From the NCBI GenBank assembly GCA_021801255.1, contig JAJYYH010000001.1:1-64000 (forward strand): a DNA stretch of 64,000 nt, in the 5' to 3' direction. A program made the translations under genes and the position numbers. Source of the stretch: Pseudomonadota bacterium (GTDB taxonomy: Bacteria; Pseudomonadota; Alphaproteobacteria; Acetobacterales; Acetobacteraceae). Shown here piece after piece: positions 1 through 8,830 of this stretch (the first letter of the stretch is position 1; the number at the start of each line of letters is the position of its first letter). A model generated the notes under the pieces. It was not told the origin of the DNA. It searched no databases and saw only the letters and a list, made by a program, of their open reading frames with translations.

Positions 1-16
1 TCTGTTCCTTCGTCAT
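1..16 (-). CDS. start of a gene cut by the window edge (first five codons)
   Basis: Reading leftward from an ATG at position 16, the codons give MTKEQ and then the window ends. A purine-rich GGGAGA lies six bases before the ATG, a good ribosome-binding site. It follows the lipoprotein gene on the same strand, separated from it by a strong hairpin. The product cannot be judged from five residues. Confidence 0.4.
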
Positions 17-35
17 CGTGGGTCTCCCTTGCCGC

Positions 36-91
36 TGGCGGGCGGGGGCGCGGTCCCTTGCCCTGGGGCAGGACCGCACCCCCGCCCACCA
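36..91. terminator. 56-nt near-perfect hairpin between two minus-strand genes
   Basis: Positions 36-56 and 71-91 are complementary over 21 positions with two mismatches. The enclosed loop itself folds (TGCCC at 59-63 with GGGCA at 66-70), so almost the whole 56 nt forms one stem. It sits between the end of the lipoprotein gene and the next gene start. There is no clear U-run, so a terminator role is inference; a REP-like palindrome is the alternative. Confidence 0.4.
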
Positions 92-213
92 GCTCCAGAT
101 TGCAAAACCCAACACCGAATGTCAGATAAAATGTTGACTAGTGCAGATAAGGCCGGCGGGCCGAATTCCGCTCCGAACGCAGACGGATCAGGTTTTTTGC
201 CTCTCGTAAAAAA

Positions 214-1857
214 TCAGTCGGCGGGAAGGCCCGCGAGAGGCGCCGGCGCGGGGGGCGGGGACGGCGACGGGCAGCGTGGGATGCGCAGCACGATCTCACG
301 CGCCACCTCCTCCTCGGCGCGGCGCAACCGCACATCACGCAGCTTGAGCACGCTCAGCCCGGAATCGATATAAAGATCGATCGGCACCAGCGCGAGCTGA
401 ACCGCGACCGCATAGCGCCCGCCGGAGATGCTCATGAGATGATCGTCATTGCCGGCGGCGGTGGCCAGCATGTTCATTTGCAGCCCCACTCTCCAGCCGG
501 CGACGAGAAATGCGTAAAGTCCCTGATAGGAGGTGACATCTCCCGCGATCAGGGTATCGGCGCCGAGCCACGCGCCAAGCTCATCGGGGGGAAGGGATTC
601 GAGCGCGCCCCGGGTCACGATCCCATGGGCGGCAAGGATTGCGTCGATCTCCGGCAGCGGCACCAGGGAGAATTCGCGTTGCGCGAGAAAGGCGGCGAAG
701 GTTTCGCGCATGCGATTGGCATAGGTCCAGCGCCAGCGCGCGCGGGTGTTCTCGCCGCGCAGTGTCACCGGCAGGCCGTCGATGATGAGGTTGCCACTGC
801 CCTCATAGGCGAAGGGGAGCACGGCGACGCGATGCGGCGCTCTCGCGCAATAATCGGGCGCGATGTGCGGCGTGAAGCTTTCCGGGTCGGTTTCGATGAG
901 GCGATCGAGAAAGGATTTCCGCCCGTGATCGGCCAGATCCTGCTCGGGCAGAAAAAAAACCTCACGCGGCTCTTCTGGCGCGCCGTAGCCGGTTTTGCGG
1001 GCTATCGGCACCGGCCCGTCGGATGGCGGCGCCACCGGGGGCGATGTCGTGGCCGTGGCGGCTGGCGTGCCTGCGTGCGGAATTCTGAGGATCAACTCCC
1101 GGCTGACTTCTTCCTCGTCGCGCCGCAGATCGACATCGCGGAGATCGGTGGTATCGAGCAATGAGTTGATCGCGATATCCCGCCCCGCCTCGGCCGGGCG
1201 CACTTCGATCTTGTATTCCGTCCCTTCTCCTTCGAGCGTCGTAGCGCCGGTGCCGCCCGAGGCGATGGCGATCTTGAGCGTGACCTCCCAGCCCGCCATC
1301 AGAAAAAGGTAATAGACCTCGTAGTGCTCGACCTCGCCATACACCACCGCATCGACGCCGAGCCAGCGCGCGAGGGTCTGCGGCGGGACGCGGCTGAGCT
1401 TGGCGTCATCATCGATGCCGTGGCGCGCGAGCACCGCATCCACCTCCGGCACCGGCACGGTGATGAATTCCCTGGCGCTCAGGAAGCCATCGATCACCCG
1501 ACGCAGGCGATTCGCGTCGGTCCAGCGCCAATCCGTCAGCTGCGCGGCATTGCGCTCGGTGAGCGCCACCTTGTCCAGCACGTAATTGCCGCTGCCGCGA
1601 TCGACGAACGGCAGCACGGCAATCCGGCGTGGCGGCGCGCGCGCGAATTCGGGCGAGACCGCGACATGGATGCCGCCCGGATTGGTTTCGACGACGCGAT
1701 CGAACCAGGTCTTGCGGCCGTGCTCGCCGGCGCCGTACTCGGGGAGGAAAAGCGGCTCCGCGGCGCGCTGCTGTGCCCCGTCGGTAGCGCAGCCCACCAG
1801 CAACAGAAGGGGCAGAAGCCCGCGGCACCACGCAAGGAGGACGCGCGCGGCGCTCAC
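214..1857 (-). CDS. lipoprotein with two tandem DUF799/GNA1162-like domains
   Basis: The protein has 547 residues. It starts with a lipoprotein signal peptide ending in LLLLVGC (lipidated Cys23), so it should be anchored in a membrane facing the periplasm. The rest is an internal duplication: residues about 33-255 and 290-515 share the sequence order FLPE-HGRK-RRIAVLPF-GSGN-WRWT-AN-R and end in EEEV-RE-LRIP. The shared core, with an Ile/Val-rich strand then LGAD and AGW, resembles the DUF799 (GNA1162) lipoprotein family, normally a single domain of about 220 residues. It starts at GTG 1857, overlapping the upstream membrane-protein stop by four bases, so it is probably coupled to the flippase-like gene and the sulfotransferase. 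The molecular role is unknown. Confidence 0.75.
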   Translation of the reverse strand: MSAARVLLAWCRGLLPLLLLVGCATDGAQQRAAEPLFLPEYGAGEHGRKTWFDRVVETNPGGIHVAVSPEFARAPPRRIAVLPFVDRGSGNYVLDKVALTERNAAQLTDWRWTDANRLRRVIDGFLSAREFITVPVPEVDAVLARHGIDDDAKLSRVPPQTLARWLGVDAVVYGEVEHYEVYYLFLMAGWEVTLKIAIASGGTGATTLEGEGTEYKIEVRPAEAGRDIAINSLLDTTDLRDVDLRRDEEEVSRELILRIPHAGTPAATATTSPPVAPPSDGPVPIARKTGYGAPEEPREVFFLPEQDLADHGRKSFLDRLIETDPESFTPHIAPDYCARAPHRVAVLPFAYEGSGNLIIDGLPVTLRGENTRARWRWTYANRMRETFAAFLAQREFSLVPLPEIDAILAAHGIVTRGALESLPPDELGAWLGADTLIAGDVTSYQGLYAFLVAGWRVGLQMNMLATAAGNDDHLMSISGGRYAVAVQLALVPIDLYIDSGLSVLKLRDVRLRRAEEEVAREIVLRIPRCPSPSPPPAPAPLAGLPAD

Positions 1858-2879
1858 GCTTGGTGGAGAACGGCGCCGCCCGCGCGCGGCTCGGCCAGCA
1901 ATCGCGCGAAGCGGCCGGCGAACAGCAAGCCCATGAGCATCCTGAAGACGATCATCACGGCGGAATGGGCCAACGCGGCAGCCAGCAGGGTTGCTCGGGG
2001 GGCGAAGGCCCGCAGCAGCGTCACTGTCAAAACCTGCCGCACACCGAGGCCGGCGGGCGCGATGGGCAGCGCGCCAAGCAGCAGGATCGCCGCCTCAAGG
2101 GCGAACACGTCGCGCAGCGGCGCGGGGATGTTGAAAGCCCGGAGTTCGCCATAGAGCGCCACACCCTGGCTGGCGTAGATCAGCGCGCGGATCAGCGACA
2201 GCCTGAGATAATGGCTTGGGCGTGCCATGCGGAAGGCTTGTAGCGCGGGGCGCTGGCGCAGCCAGGCGCCGAGCCGGGTGTGCGGCCGTCCAACTATCCA
2301 CCATGCGGCGAAAATCCAGGTGCAGGCTATTACCAGAGCGGGATAATACCATGCGAGATCCGCCGCCATGCCGCGCGCGCGCGGCACTGCGAGCAAGGCC
2401 CCCCAGGCGATCACCTGAAAATCGACAACACTCTGCAACAGCATCGTCGCACCGGCGGCGAGGAACGGCAGGCCGCTTCGCCGATGCACGAAGCCGACGA
2501 TGGCGAGACCTGCCGCCACCGTGTCGAGCAATTGCAGGAATTCATGCATGGCGTTGGCCGGCAGCATCTCGGCGAAGCCGACGGGGGCACGGAAATAGCT
2601 GAACAGGCGGGAGAACAAGAAAGCATCGCCGATGAGCCAGCCCAGCGCCGCGACCAGGCAAGCGCTCAGGAACAGGCTCGGCCGCGCCTCTGCCGACGCC
2701 GCCCGCAAACCGCTCAGGGACACGGTATGGGCGACCAGCCCGAGTATAACGAGTGCCGCCGCATAAGCGAGCAGGGTGCGCGAGAGCGGTCGCGCGTGCC
2801 AGGCCGCGCGCCCGCCGCCCGAATGCCCCGACTTTTCCCCCAGCCCCGCGAGGCGAAGGGGCGGCCGGTCATCCTGCAT
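1854..2879 (-). CDS. polytopic membrane protein, lysylphosphatidylglycerol synthase TM/flippase-like family
   Basis: A hydrophobic protein of about 341 residues with roughly seven to eight membrane segments after a 35-residue polar N-terminus. The spacing of segments and the C-terminal signature LGALPIAPAGLGVRQ match the lysylphosphatidylglycerol-synthase TM-region (UPF0104) family. That family includes HpnL-type proteins of hopanoid-producing bacteria. There is no soluble synthetase domain, so it is not a full MprF. The ATG at 2879 was chosen because GGAGG lies 11 bases upstream; a GTG at 2888 is possible. It overlaps the sulfotransferase end by 11 bases and the lipoprotein start by four, so the three genes are one operon. 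A lipid or glycolipid transport role is inference. Confidence 0.65.
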   Translation of the reverse strand: MQDDRPPLRLAGLGEKSGHSGGGRAAWHARPLSRTLLAYAAALVILGLVAHTVSLSGLRAASAEARPSLFLSACLVAALGWLIGDAFLFSRLFSYFRAPVGFAEMLPANAMHEFLQLLDTVAAGLAIVGFVHRRSGLPFLAAGATMLLQSVVDFQVIAWGALLAVPRARGMAADLAWYYPALVIACTWIFAAWWIVGRPHTRLGAWLRQRPALQAFRMARPSHYLRLSLIRALIYASQGVALYGELRAFNIPAPLRDVFALEAAILLLGALPIAPAGLGVRQVLTVTLLRAFAPRATLLAAALAHSAVMIVFRMLMGLLFAGRFARLLAEPRAGGAVLHQA

Positions 2880-3855
2880 CGGCGGCACAGGCCTCCGCTG
2901 TGGGATGCGCGGGCCAGGTGCGGCGCAGTTCGGGAAACTCGCGCCCGAGGAGCCTCTCCAGCGCCGTCATCTCGGGATCGAAAATCGCCCCGAGCCAGTC
3001 CCGCGCGCGGGGGTCCATCGGCGGCGGCGCGCCTGATTTGACAAAAAACCGATTGAAGACGGAGATGCCGGCCCGCTTGGACAGAAAGGTATTGCCCACC
3101 CAGCGCGCCCATTGCGCACCGGCGAGCCGGCGCGCCCACTCCGCGCGCGGGGCGGCGAAGCCGTTTTCCACCTGGCTCGTATCGATCAGCTCGAGCCCGC
3201 GCGGATCGACATCGAGAAAACGCAGGATGTCGGCGAGAACCCGCCGATCGCCATGCGCCAGACGGCGGATATCCTCATAGAGCAGGACATGCACACGCTC
3301 GGCGCCGAAAAGCCGCAGATAGCGTTCGATCTGGCGCGCGTAAAAACCCAGTTCAACATAGAGTTGCGAGACCGCCCAGCCCTTTTCCCGGCTGCGCCAA
3401 TCCGCCTGTAACGCCTCATGGAAGGGCAGATGCTGCATGCCCTCGCGATAATCCATGAGATAATGCGAATAGGCCCGCTCAACGGGATCGCGCAACGTAA
3501 TCACGATCCGCGCCTCGGGCGCCACGGCATGGATGCGCTCGGGTGCCTCCGGGCACCACAGATAGGAAGGGCTCGCCTCACCGATCGCGCGATAGCTCCC
3601 CGCTGAGCGGAACAGGCGAAGATAGGCGTCGCGATCGGAGATGAAGACCGGGGAAGCGTAGCGCTGCGCGCGCGAGGGACGCACTTGCGCGAAATAATGC
3701 GGCTCCTTGATATCCGACGGCATGAATATTTCTGGATGCTGGCGTAAATATGAATATAGCGAAGTGGTTCCGGCTTTCGCTGCGCCAACAATAAAGAAAT
3801 TCGGCCATACTTCCGCGCGCAAAACACCTGATTTATTTTTTATAAAGAACGTCAC
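2869..3855 (-). CDS. sulfotransferase (PAPS-dependent family)
   Basis: 328 residues. The N-terminus holds the 5'-phosphosulfate loop as FIVGAAKAGTTSLYSYL (residues 21-37), with the Lys that contacts PAPS. A 3'-phosphate-binding motif follows (residues about 116-133, with Arg122 and Ser130 in RDPVERAYSHYL). These are the two defining motifs of the Sulfotransfer_1 fold, which moves sulfate from PAPS to a hydroxyl or amine of a carbohydrate, lipid or small molecule. It begins with GTG at 3855 and is first in an overlapping three-gene set with a flippase-like protein and a lipoprotein, suggesting that a membrane or surface molecule is sulfated. The acceptor cannot be told from the sequence. The roughly 220 bases upstream are AT-richer than the surroundings and probably hold the promoter. 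Confidence 0.85.
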   Translation of the reverse strand: MTFFIKNKSGVLRAEVWPNFFIVGAAKAGTTSLYSYLRQHPEIFMPSDIKEPHYFAQVRPSRAQRYASPVFISDRDAYLRLFRSAGSYRAIGEASPSYLWCPEAPERIHAVAPEARIVITLRDPVERAYSHYLMDYREGMQHLPFHEALQADWRSREKGWAVSQLYVELGFYARQIERYLRLFGAERVHVLLYEDIRRLAHGDRRVLADILRFLDVDPRGLELIDTSQVENGFAAPRAEWARRLAGAQWARWVGNTFLSKRAGISVFNRFFVKSGAPPPMDPRARDWLGAIFDPEMTALERLLGREFPELRRTWPAHPTAEACAADAG

Positions 3856-4073
3856 GTTGCCTAATTCCCTCTGACTAGGTGTAATGCTGCGTTGTGTTTA
3901 TATTGGGGCGGTCAGGTGGAGAAGATTTTACTCAAGCTTTTGGGTGAGGCAAGCATGGTCGATTTGCGAAGATCGGGTATCTGCTTATTGGAGATTTGGC
4001 AAGAGACACAAGCCACAACGCGGCGGCGCGTCGGTTCCTTTCGGGAGCATGGCTGCCATTCGGTCGGTAGACG

Positions 4074-6290
4074 CTACTCGAAGCGGCCGGAGCGGGGAAA
4101 ACCGGCGGGCGGCAGGCGGCCAGCCTGGCCGCGCGCGCCGAGCCAATCCTTGAGCGCGGTCTCCGTCCGGGTCTTGCCACCGAGCCGCCAGGAAAGCCCC
4201 TCGGCGAGACGAAAAACCTTGAGATCGGCAAGCCCGCCATCACGGTATTTCTGCAATGCAACCCCGGCGCCACGCGCCATTTCCGGCACCTGCTCCAGCG
4301 GAAACACCAGCAGCTTGCGGCTTTCCCCGATCACCGCGACATGATCACCCTCGGCCGGTACGATGCGCGCCGCCTCCTCGCCGGGTTTGAGGTGGAGGAG
4401 CTGCTTGCCGGTGCGTTTTTCGGCCAGCAGATCCTCGGCGCGGACGACAAAACCCCGACCCGTGGAGCTGGCAACGAGATAGCGCAGCCCCTCGTGCCAG
4501 ACAAAAAGCGCCACGACATCATCCTCGTTGCTCAACTCGGCGAGCAGACGCACCGGCTGCCCGTCGCCCCGCCCACGCGGCAGATCGGCGGCGCGCAGCG
4601 TGAAAACCCGGCCATTGGTCGCGAACAGCGCCAGCCGATCGGTGGTTTCGCAGAGCAGCATCTGGCGGAGCTTATCGCCCTCCTTGAATTTGAGTTCGGC
4701 ATCCTCGTCAAGATGACCCCGCACGGCGCGCAGCCAGCCTTTCTCGGAAAGAATAACGGTGATCGGTTCGCGCTCGACGAGGCCCTCCTCGGGCAGCGCG
4801 AGCGAGGCCGGCGCGGCTTTGATGCGGGTGCGCCGCGCCCCGAGCGGGCCAGCGGCGAAAGCGGCGCGCGTCGCCTCGATCTCGGCGCCGATGCGCGCCC
4901 AGCGCCGCGCCTGATCCGCGAGCAATGCCTCCAGCTCCTTCCGTTCCTTGGCTAACGCCTTGTGTTCCTTGCGTATTTCCATCTCTTCCAGGCGGCGCAG
5001 CGCGCGGAGCCGCATGTTGAGGATCGCCTCGGCCTGCGCTTCGGAAAGCGTGAAGCGCGCCCGCAGCGCCGCTTTTGGCTCATCCTCCTCGCGAATGATG
5101 CGGATCACCTCGTCGAGATTGAGATAAACCGCGAGATAGCCATCGAGGATCTCCAGCCGACGGAGGATGGCGGCAAGGCGATGACGCGAGCGGCGCTCCA
5201 GCACCTCGTGGCGATGGTCGAGCCAGGCCCGCAGCAGCGCCACCAGCCCCATCACGCGGGGCGTGCGGCTGGCGTCGAGCACGTTCATGTTCAGGCTGAC
5301 GCGGATCTCGAGCGGGCTCGCGCGAAACAGCGTCTCCATTAGCATCGCCGGATCGACGCTGCGGGCGCGCGGTTCCAACACCAGCCGCACGGTCTCGGTG
5401 CTTTCATCGCGGATATCGGCCAGCAGCGGCAGCTTGCGCGCCTCCATCAGCGCCGCGATCTGCTCGATCAGCTTGGCTTTCGCCACCTGATAGGGGATCT
5501 CATCGACGACGATCCGCCAGGTGCCGTTCTTGCCGGTCTCGACCCGCCAGTTTGCCCGCAGCCGCAGACTGCCGCGCCCACTCTCATAGGCGGCAAGGAT
5601 GGTTTCCCGATCTTCAATCAGTACGCCGCCGGTGGGAAAATCCGGCCCCGGCATGAGCGCCAGGAGATCGCTGGCCGTGGCCTCGGGATGGCGGATAAGA
5701 TGCAAGGCGCAAGCGCAGATTTCCGCAGCATTATGGGGCGGGATGCTGCTCGCCATGCCGACCGCGATGCCGGAAGCCCCATTGGCCAGGAGATTGGGGA
5801 ACGAGGCCGGCAGCACCACCGGCTCCTGCTCCTCGCCGTCATAGGTCGGGCGGAAATCGACCGCGTCCTCGTCGATCCCCGCCAGCAGCGCCTGCGCAAC
5901 CATGGTCAGGCGCGATTCGGTGTAGCGCATGGCAGCGGCGTTATCGCCGTCGATATTGCCGAAATTGCCCTGCCCCTCGATCAGCGGATAACGCGCCGCG
6001 AAATCCTGCGCGAGCCGCACCAGCGCCTCATAGACCGCGACGTCACCGTGGGGGTGGAACTTGCCGATGACATCGCCCACCACGCGGGCACATTTCTTGA
6101 ACCCCGAGGCGGGATCGAGGTGCAATTGATGCATGGCGTAGATCAGCCGGCGATGCACCGGCTTCAGCCCGTCGCGCAGATCGGGCAGCGAGCGTGACAT
6201 GATGGTGGAGAGCGCATAGGCGAGATAGCGCTCACCGAGTGCTGCGGCGAGCGGGGTATCCTCGATGCGGCCGATGAGGTCGTCGGGCAT
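4074..6290 (-). CDS. parC: DNA topoisomerase IV subunit A
   Basis: 738 residues, the length of alphaproteobacterial ParC. It cuts and passes double-stranded DNA with ParE to unlink daughter chromosomes. The N-terminal winged-helix/tower part is complete: [15 protein letters not shown], the GKFHPHGD loop, and the catalytic tyrosine Tyr123 in [10 protein letters not shown] coiled-coil tower follows, then degenerate beta-propeller blades in the last 230 residues. The length and propeller favour ParC over GyrA. The residue equivalent to E. coli ParC Ser80 is Val84 (GDVAVYEA). The gene starts one base after the recO stop, so the two are very likely co-transcribed. Confidence 0.95.
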   Translation of the reverse strand: MPDDLIGRIEDTPLAAALGERYLAYALSTIMSRSLPDLRDGLKPVHRRLIYAMHQLHLDPASGFKKCARVVGDVIGKFHPHGDVAVYEALVRLAQDFAARYPLIEGQGNFGNIDGDNAAAMRYTESRLTMVAQALLAGIDEDAVDFRPTYDGEEQEPVVLPASFPNLLANGASGIAVGMASSIPPHNAAEICACALHLIRHPEATASDLLALMPGPDFPTGGVLIEDRETILAAYESGRGSLRLRANWRVETGKNGTWRIVVDEIPYQVAKAKLIEQIAALMEARKLPLLADIRDESTETVRLVLEPRARSVDPAMLMETLFRASPLEIRVSLNMNVLDASRTPRVMGLVALLRAWLDHRHEVLERRSRHRLAAILRRLEILDGYLAVYLNLDEVIRIIREEDEPKAALRARFTLSEAQAEAILNMRLRALRRLEEMEIRKEHKALAKERKELEALLADQARRWARIGAEIEATRAAFAAGPLGARRTRIKAAPASLALPEEGLVEREPITVILSEKGWLRAVRGHLDEDAELKFKEGDKLRQMLLCETTDRLALFATNGRVFTLRAADLPRGRGDGQPVRLLAELSNEDDVVALFVWHEGLRYLVASSTGRGFVVRAEDLLAEKRTGKQLLHLKPGEEAARIVPAEGDHVAVIGESRKLLVFPLEQVPEMARGAGVALQKYRDGGLADLKVFRLAEGLSWRLGGKTRTETALKDWLGARGQAGRLPPAGFPRSGRFE

Positions 6291-7043
6291 TCAGGACTCC
6301 GGGGGATCAGGGGATGGAGCGGCGAGCGTGGCGATACGGTCGTAGAGGCTGAGGCGTGCCGGGGGAAGCGGGCGATGGCGCGCGCCGAACCCATCGCGGG
6401 CAAGAAAATGGCCGGTGAGGCGCAACCCGTCGCGCCAATCCGAGGCGCCGGCGGGGGCAGCCGCATCGCAGAGGAAAGCCGGCAGCGGCAGCAGACGCTC
6501 AGCCCAGGGCGAAGCGGCGGTGCGGCTGACCGCGCGGCCGGTGCGCGGGGAGACAAAGGCAAGATCGTCCACGGCGCCGCTTACCGCGCAGCAGCGAAGG
6601 TCGAGCCCGTAGCCGAGATCGGCGAGCAGATCGGCCTCCCAGCGCACCAGATCGACGATCGCGCGCTCGGGGGCGACGATTCCGGCAAGCAGGCGGAACA
6701 ACCCGGCGAAGATGCGCGGATGCGCCTCGCGCTCGGGCAGCGCGCCCTCGGCCACCGCGCAGGCGGCGGCGAGCAGAGCCAGCGCGAGCGGGCTATCGAG
6801 CACCAGGGCGGCGCTCGGGTGGACCAGTTCGGCGGTGAAATGGCCGAGCTGATCGGCGAGCCGCCCGGTCCAGCGCGCTGCGACGAGACTGCCGACCTGC
6901 CAGGTCGCGGCCTGGCGCCGGCTTTGACCGCCCCGCACCAGGCCGCGATGGCGGCCCTCGGCCTCGCTCAGCAAGGTCGCAACGGCATCGTTCTCACCAT
7001 GCCGGCGGACATCGAGGACAATCGCGGGAGCCTGCCATTCCAT
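6291..7043 (-). CDS. recO: DNA repair protein RecO
   Basis: 250 residues, normal for RecO. It works with RecR and RecF to load RecA on SSB-coated single-stranded DNA in gap repair. The N-terminal OB-fold is recognisable (APAIVLDVRRHGENDAV followed by GLVRGG), and the helical C-terminal domain contains the usual YGLDLRCCAV segment, here with a short Cys pair instead of a full zinc finger. It is directly followed by parC with no gap, an unusual partner since era is the common neighbour. Upstream on the same strand, 75 bases away, is a large unknown protein. Confidence 0.9.
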   Translation of the reverse strand: MEWQAPAIVLDVRRHGENDAVATLLSEAEGRHRGLVRGGQSRRQAATWQVGSLVAARWTGRLADQLGHFTAELVHPSAALVLDSPLALALLAAACAVAEGALPEREAHPRIFAGLFRLLAGIVAPERAIVDLVRWEADLLADLGYGLDLRCCAVSGAVDDLAFVSPRTGRAVSRTAASPWAERLLPLPAFLCDAAAPAGASDWRDGLRLTGHFLARDGFGARHRPLPPARLSLYDRIATLAAPSPDPPES

Positions 7044-7118
7044 GGCGCTGGGGGATTACGCTTCTGGTACTTCTGGCACTCAGGAATTGTGGAGAATTTA
7101 TCGCATCAAACCCTGAGG

Positions 7119-8705
7119 CTAGCGCTGCGCCTTGAGGGTCTGCGCGGCGATGGCGTGCATCAGGGGGATTTCGCCGATCGGGCGATCGCTGGCGATCTCG
7201 CGGGCGAGGAGAGCAAAATCCCGCCAATCGGCGCCGGTCTCCTCGTCCTGGCGCATGGTCAGCGCCATCCAGGCGAGTTTCTCCGCCCACAGCGCGCGGT
7301 GCGGCGCCAGCACATTCTCCAGCACGAGACGGATCCGCTCCGCGCCCGTGCGCCGCTTGCCGCCAAGGAGATCCCGGAGCGCCGCATCGTCCTCGAACCA
7401 CGAGGCGGTAAATTCACGCTCCGCGAGCCATCTGCCGCTTGCCCTCAGCACCTTCGCGACCGCAGCGGCGTTTTGACGTTCGGGTACGAGATCGCCGAGC
7501 AAGGTCTCGAGCAGCTCGGCGAACGGCAGCGCTCGCGCTTGAACCGTGGCGATTCCGGCGGTCTCGATGAAGTCGAGCAGGGCCGGCGGCGGCAACACGC
7601 CAGAGACCTGATTGGCCGCGAGCGCATGCGGCAACACCAGATTAAGATATTCGAGGGAGGCAGCAAAAAGATCCAGCCGATCCTCCACCCCGGCGACGAA
7701 ATCCTCGGCCTGATTTTTACTCAGCCGATGCTGCACCCAGGCATCGCGCACCCCGAGGCCGTGCTTGACGAGGAGCGAGGCGACCGCGCGTTTGCGCCCT
7801 TCCTTGGCGATCACGAAGATTGTTTGCGCACCGGAGCCATCAATGCCGGAGGCCCGAACCTCGCGCACCTGCACCGGGGCGAGCGCCGCGCAGGCGATCC
7901 CGCTTTGCCGGCACGCCTTGATCGCCGCGTCGAGCGGCGCGCGGTCGGCTTCCGGCAGCCAGTTCCGCATCGCGATCATGCGCCGCAGCATGGTCTCGCT
8001 GACGACGCGGCGGCTGGCGGCCGTGCCGAGCAGACGGGCGATCGCCCGGCGCACCTCCGCGCTGCCATCGAGCAGCCAGCCGACCACCGCTTCACGGGCG
8101 GCCTCCTGTGGCGCATCGAGCAGTGCCTCCAGAATGGTGGCGCGATGGGCGTCGGGAAGGGTCGCGAAGGCTTCCGCCAGCTCCGACTGAATGGCGAAGA
8201 CATCACCCTCCATCGCTTCGACAAGACCGGCGAGAAATTGCGCCGGGTCAGACGCTTCCGGAAGGGCCGGCGCGGTCTCCGCTTCCGCCGCCATGGCAGC
8301 CCCCATTGCCGCGCGCAATTCATCTCCCGGATCGAGCTTGGCGGTGACAAACTGCCGCATCACCAGCAGCAGGGCCTGCGCCGGGATCCGGCCGGCACTG
8401 GACATCTCGCGGAGCCGCTCGCGCAGGTCGGCGACCGCGGCAATCGCCTCGGGTCGGTTGCGCTCGCAGCCATAGCGCAGCACCTCCAGCCCCTGGCCGG
8501 TCATCAGCGCATAGGCTTCGAGCAGATCGTGACGCGGCTTCTTTTTGGCGCTTTCGGCGGTGAACAGGCCGATCAGCTCGTGCAGCGCCGCGGGGTGCGC
8601 CGCCAGGGTATCGCCGATTCCCTGGGCCCCGTCGCCGAGTTCGCCGTTGGCGATATCCGCGGCGATCGCCTTGCCAATCTCGGTCAATGTGCGACGGGTG
8701 AGCAT
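7119..8705 (-). CDS. uncharacterised ~528-residue helical protein
   Basis: No family is recognised. The protein is soluble, without signal peptide or membrane segments, and almost entirely alpha-helical. It has repeated short helix pairs of the ALLDAPQEAAREAVVGWLLDGS type around residues 180-260 that look like HEAT/ARM-style repeats. A more basic segment follows (IFVIAKEGRKRAVASLLVKHG). The ATG at 8705 has a purine-rich stretch nine bases upstream; an in-frame GTG at 8720 is possible. It lies on the same strand 75 bases before recO-parC and could share their transcript. High-GC third positions are as expected for a real gene, and the long open frame on the opposite strand is a shadow. Confidence 0.75.
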   Translation of the reverse strand: MLTRRTLTEIGKAIAADIANGELGDGAQGIGDTLAAHPAALHELIGLFTAESAKKKPRHDLLEAYALMTGQGLEVLRYGCERNRPEAIAAVADLRERLREMSSAGRIPAQALLLVMRQFVTAKLDPGDELRAAMGAAMAAEAETAPALPEASDPAQFLAGLVEAMEGDVFAIQSELAEAFATLPDAHRATILEALLDAPQEAAREAVVGWLLDGSAEVRRAIARLLGTAASRRVVSETMLRRMIAMRNWLPEADRAPLDAAIKACRQSGIACAALAPVQVREVRASGIDGSGAQTIFVIAKEGRKRAVASLLVKHGLGVRDAWVQHRLSKNQAEDFVAGVEDRLDLFAASLEYLNLVLPHALAANQVSGVLPPPALLDFIETAGIATVQARALPFAELLETLLGDLVPERQNAAAVAKVLRASGRWLAEREFTASWFEDDAALRDLLGGKRRTGAERIRLVLENVLAPHRALWAEKLAWMALTMRQDEETGADWRDFALLAREIASDRPIGEIPLMHAIAAQTLKAQR

Positions 8706-8830
8706 GGCAGCTTTTCGCACGAGCCAACCGCCCGCGTAAACCCCGCGCGGCGCGCCGCAAGAGGGGTCACGCCCCTTTGTCTCCGCTCCGCCGCCCTGCT
8801 AATCACGCGCGAGGAGCCTGGAGCACGGCA

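Noticed and set aside
3884-4153. A small plus-strand gene in the gap before the sulfotransferase
   Set aside because: There is no ribosome site, its tail runs antisense into parC, and it has no recognisable protein character.
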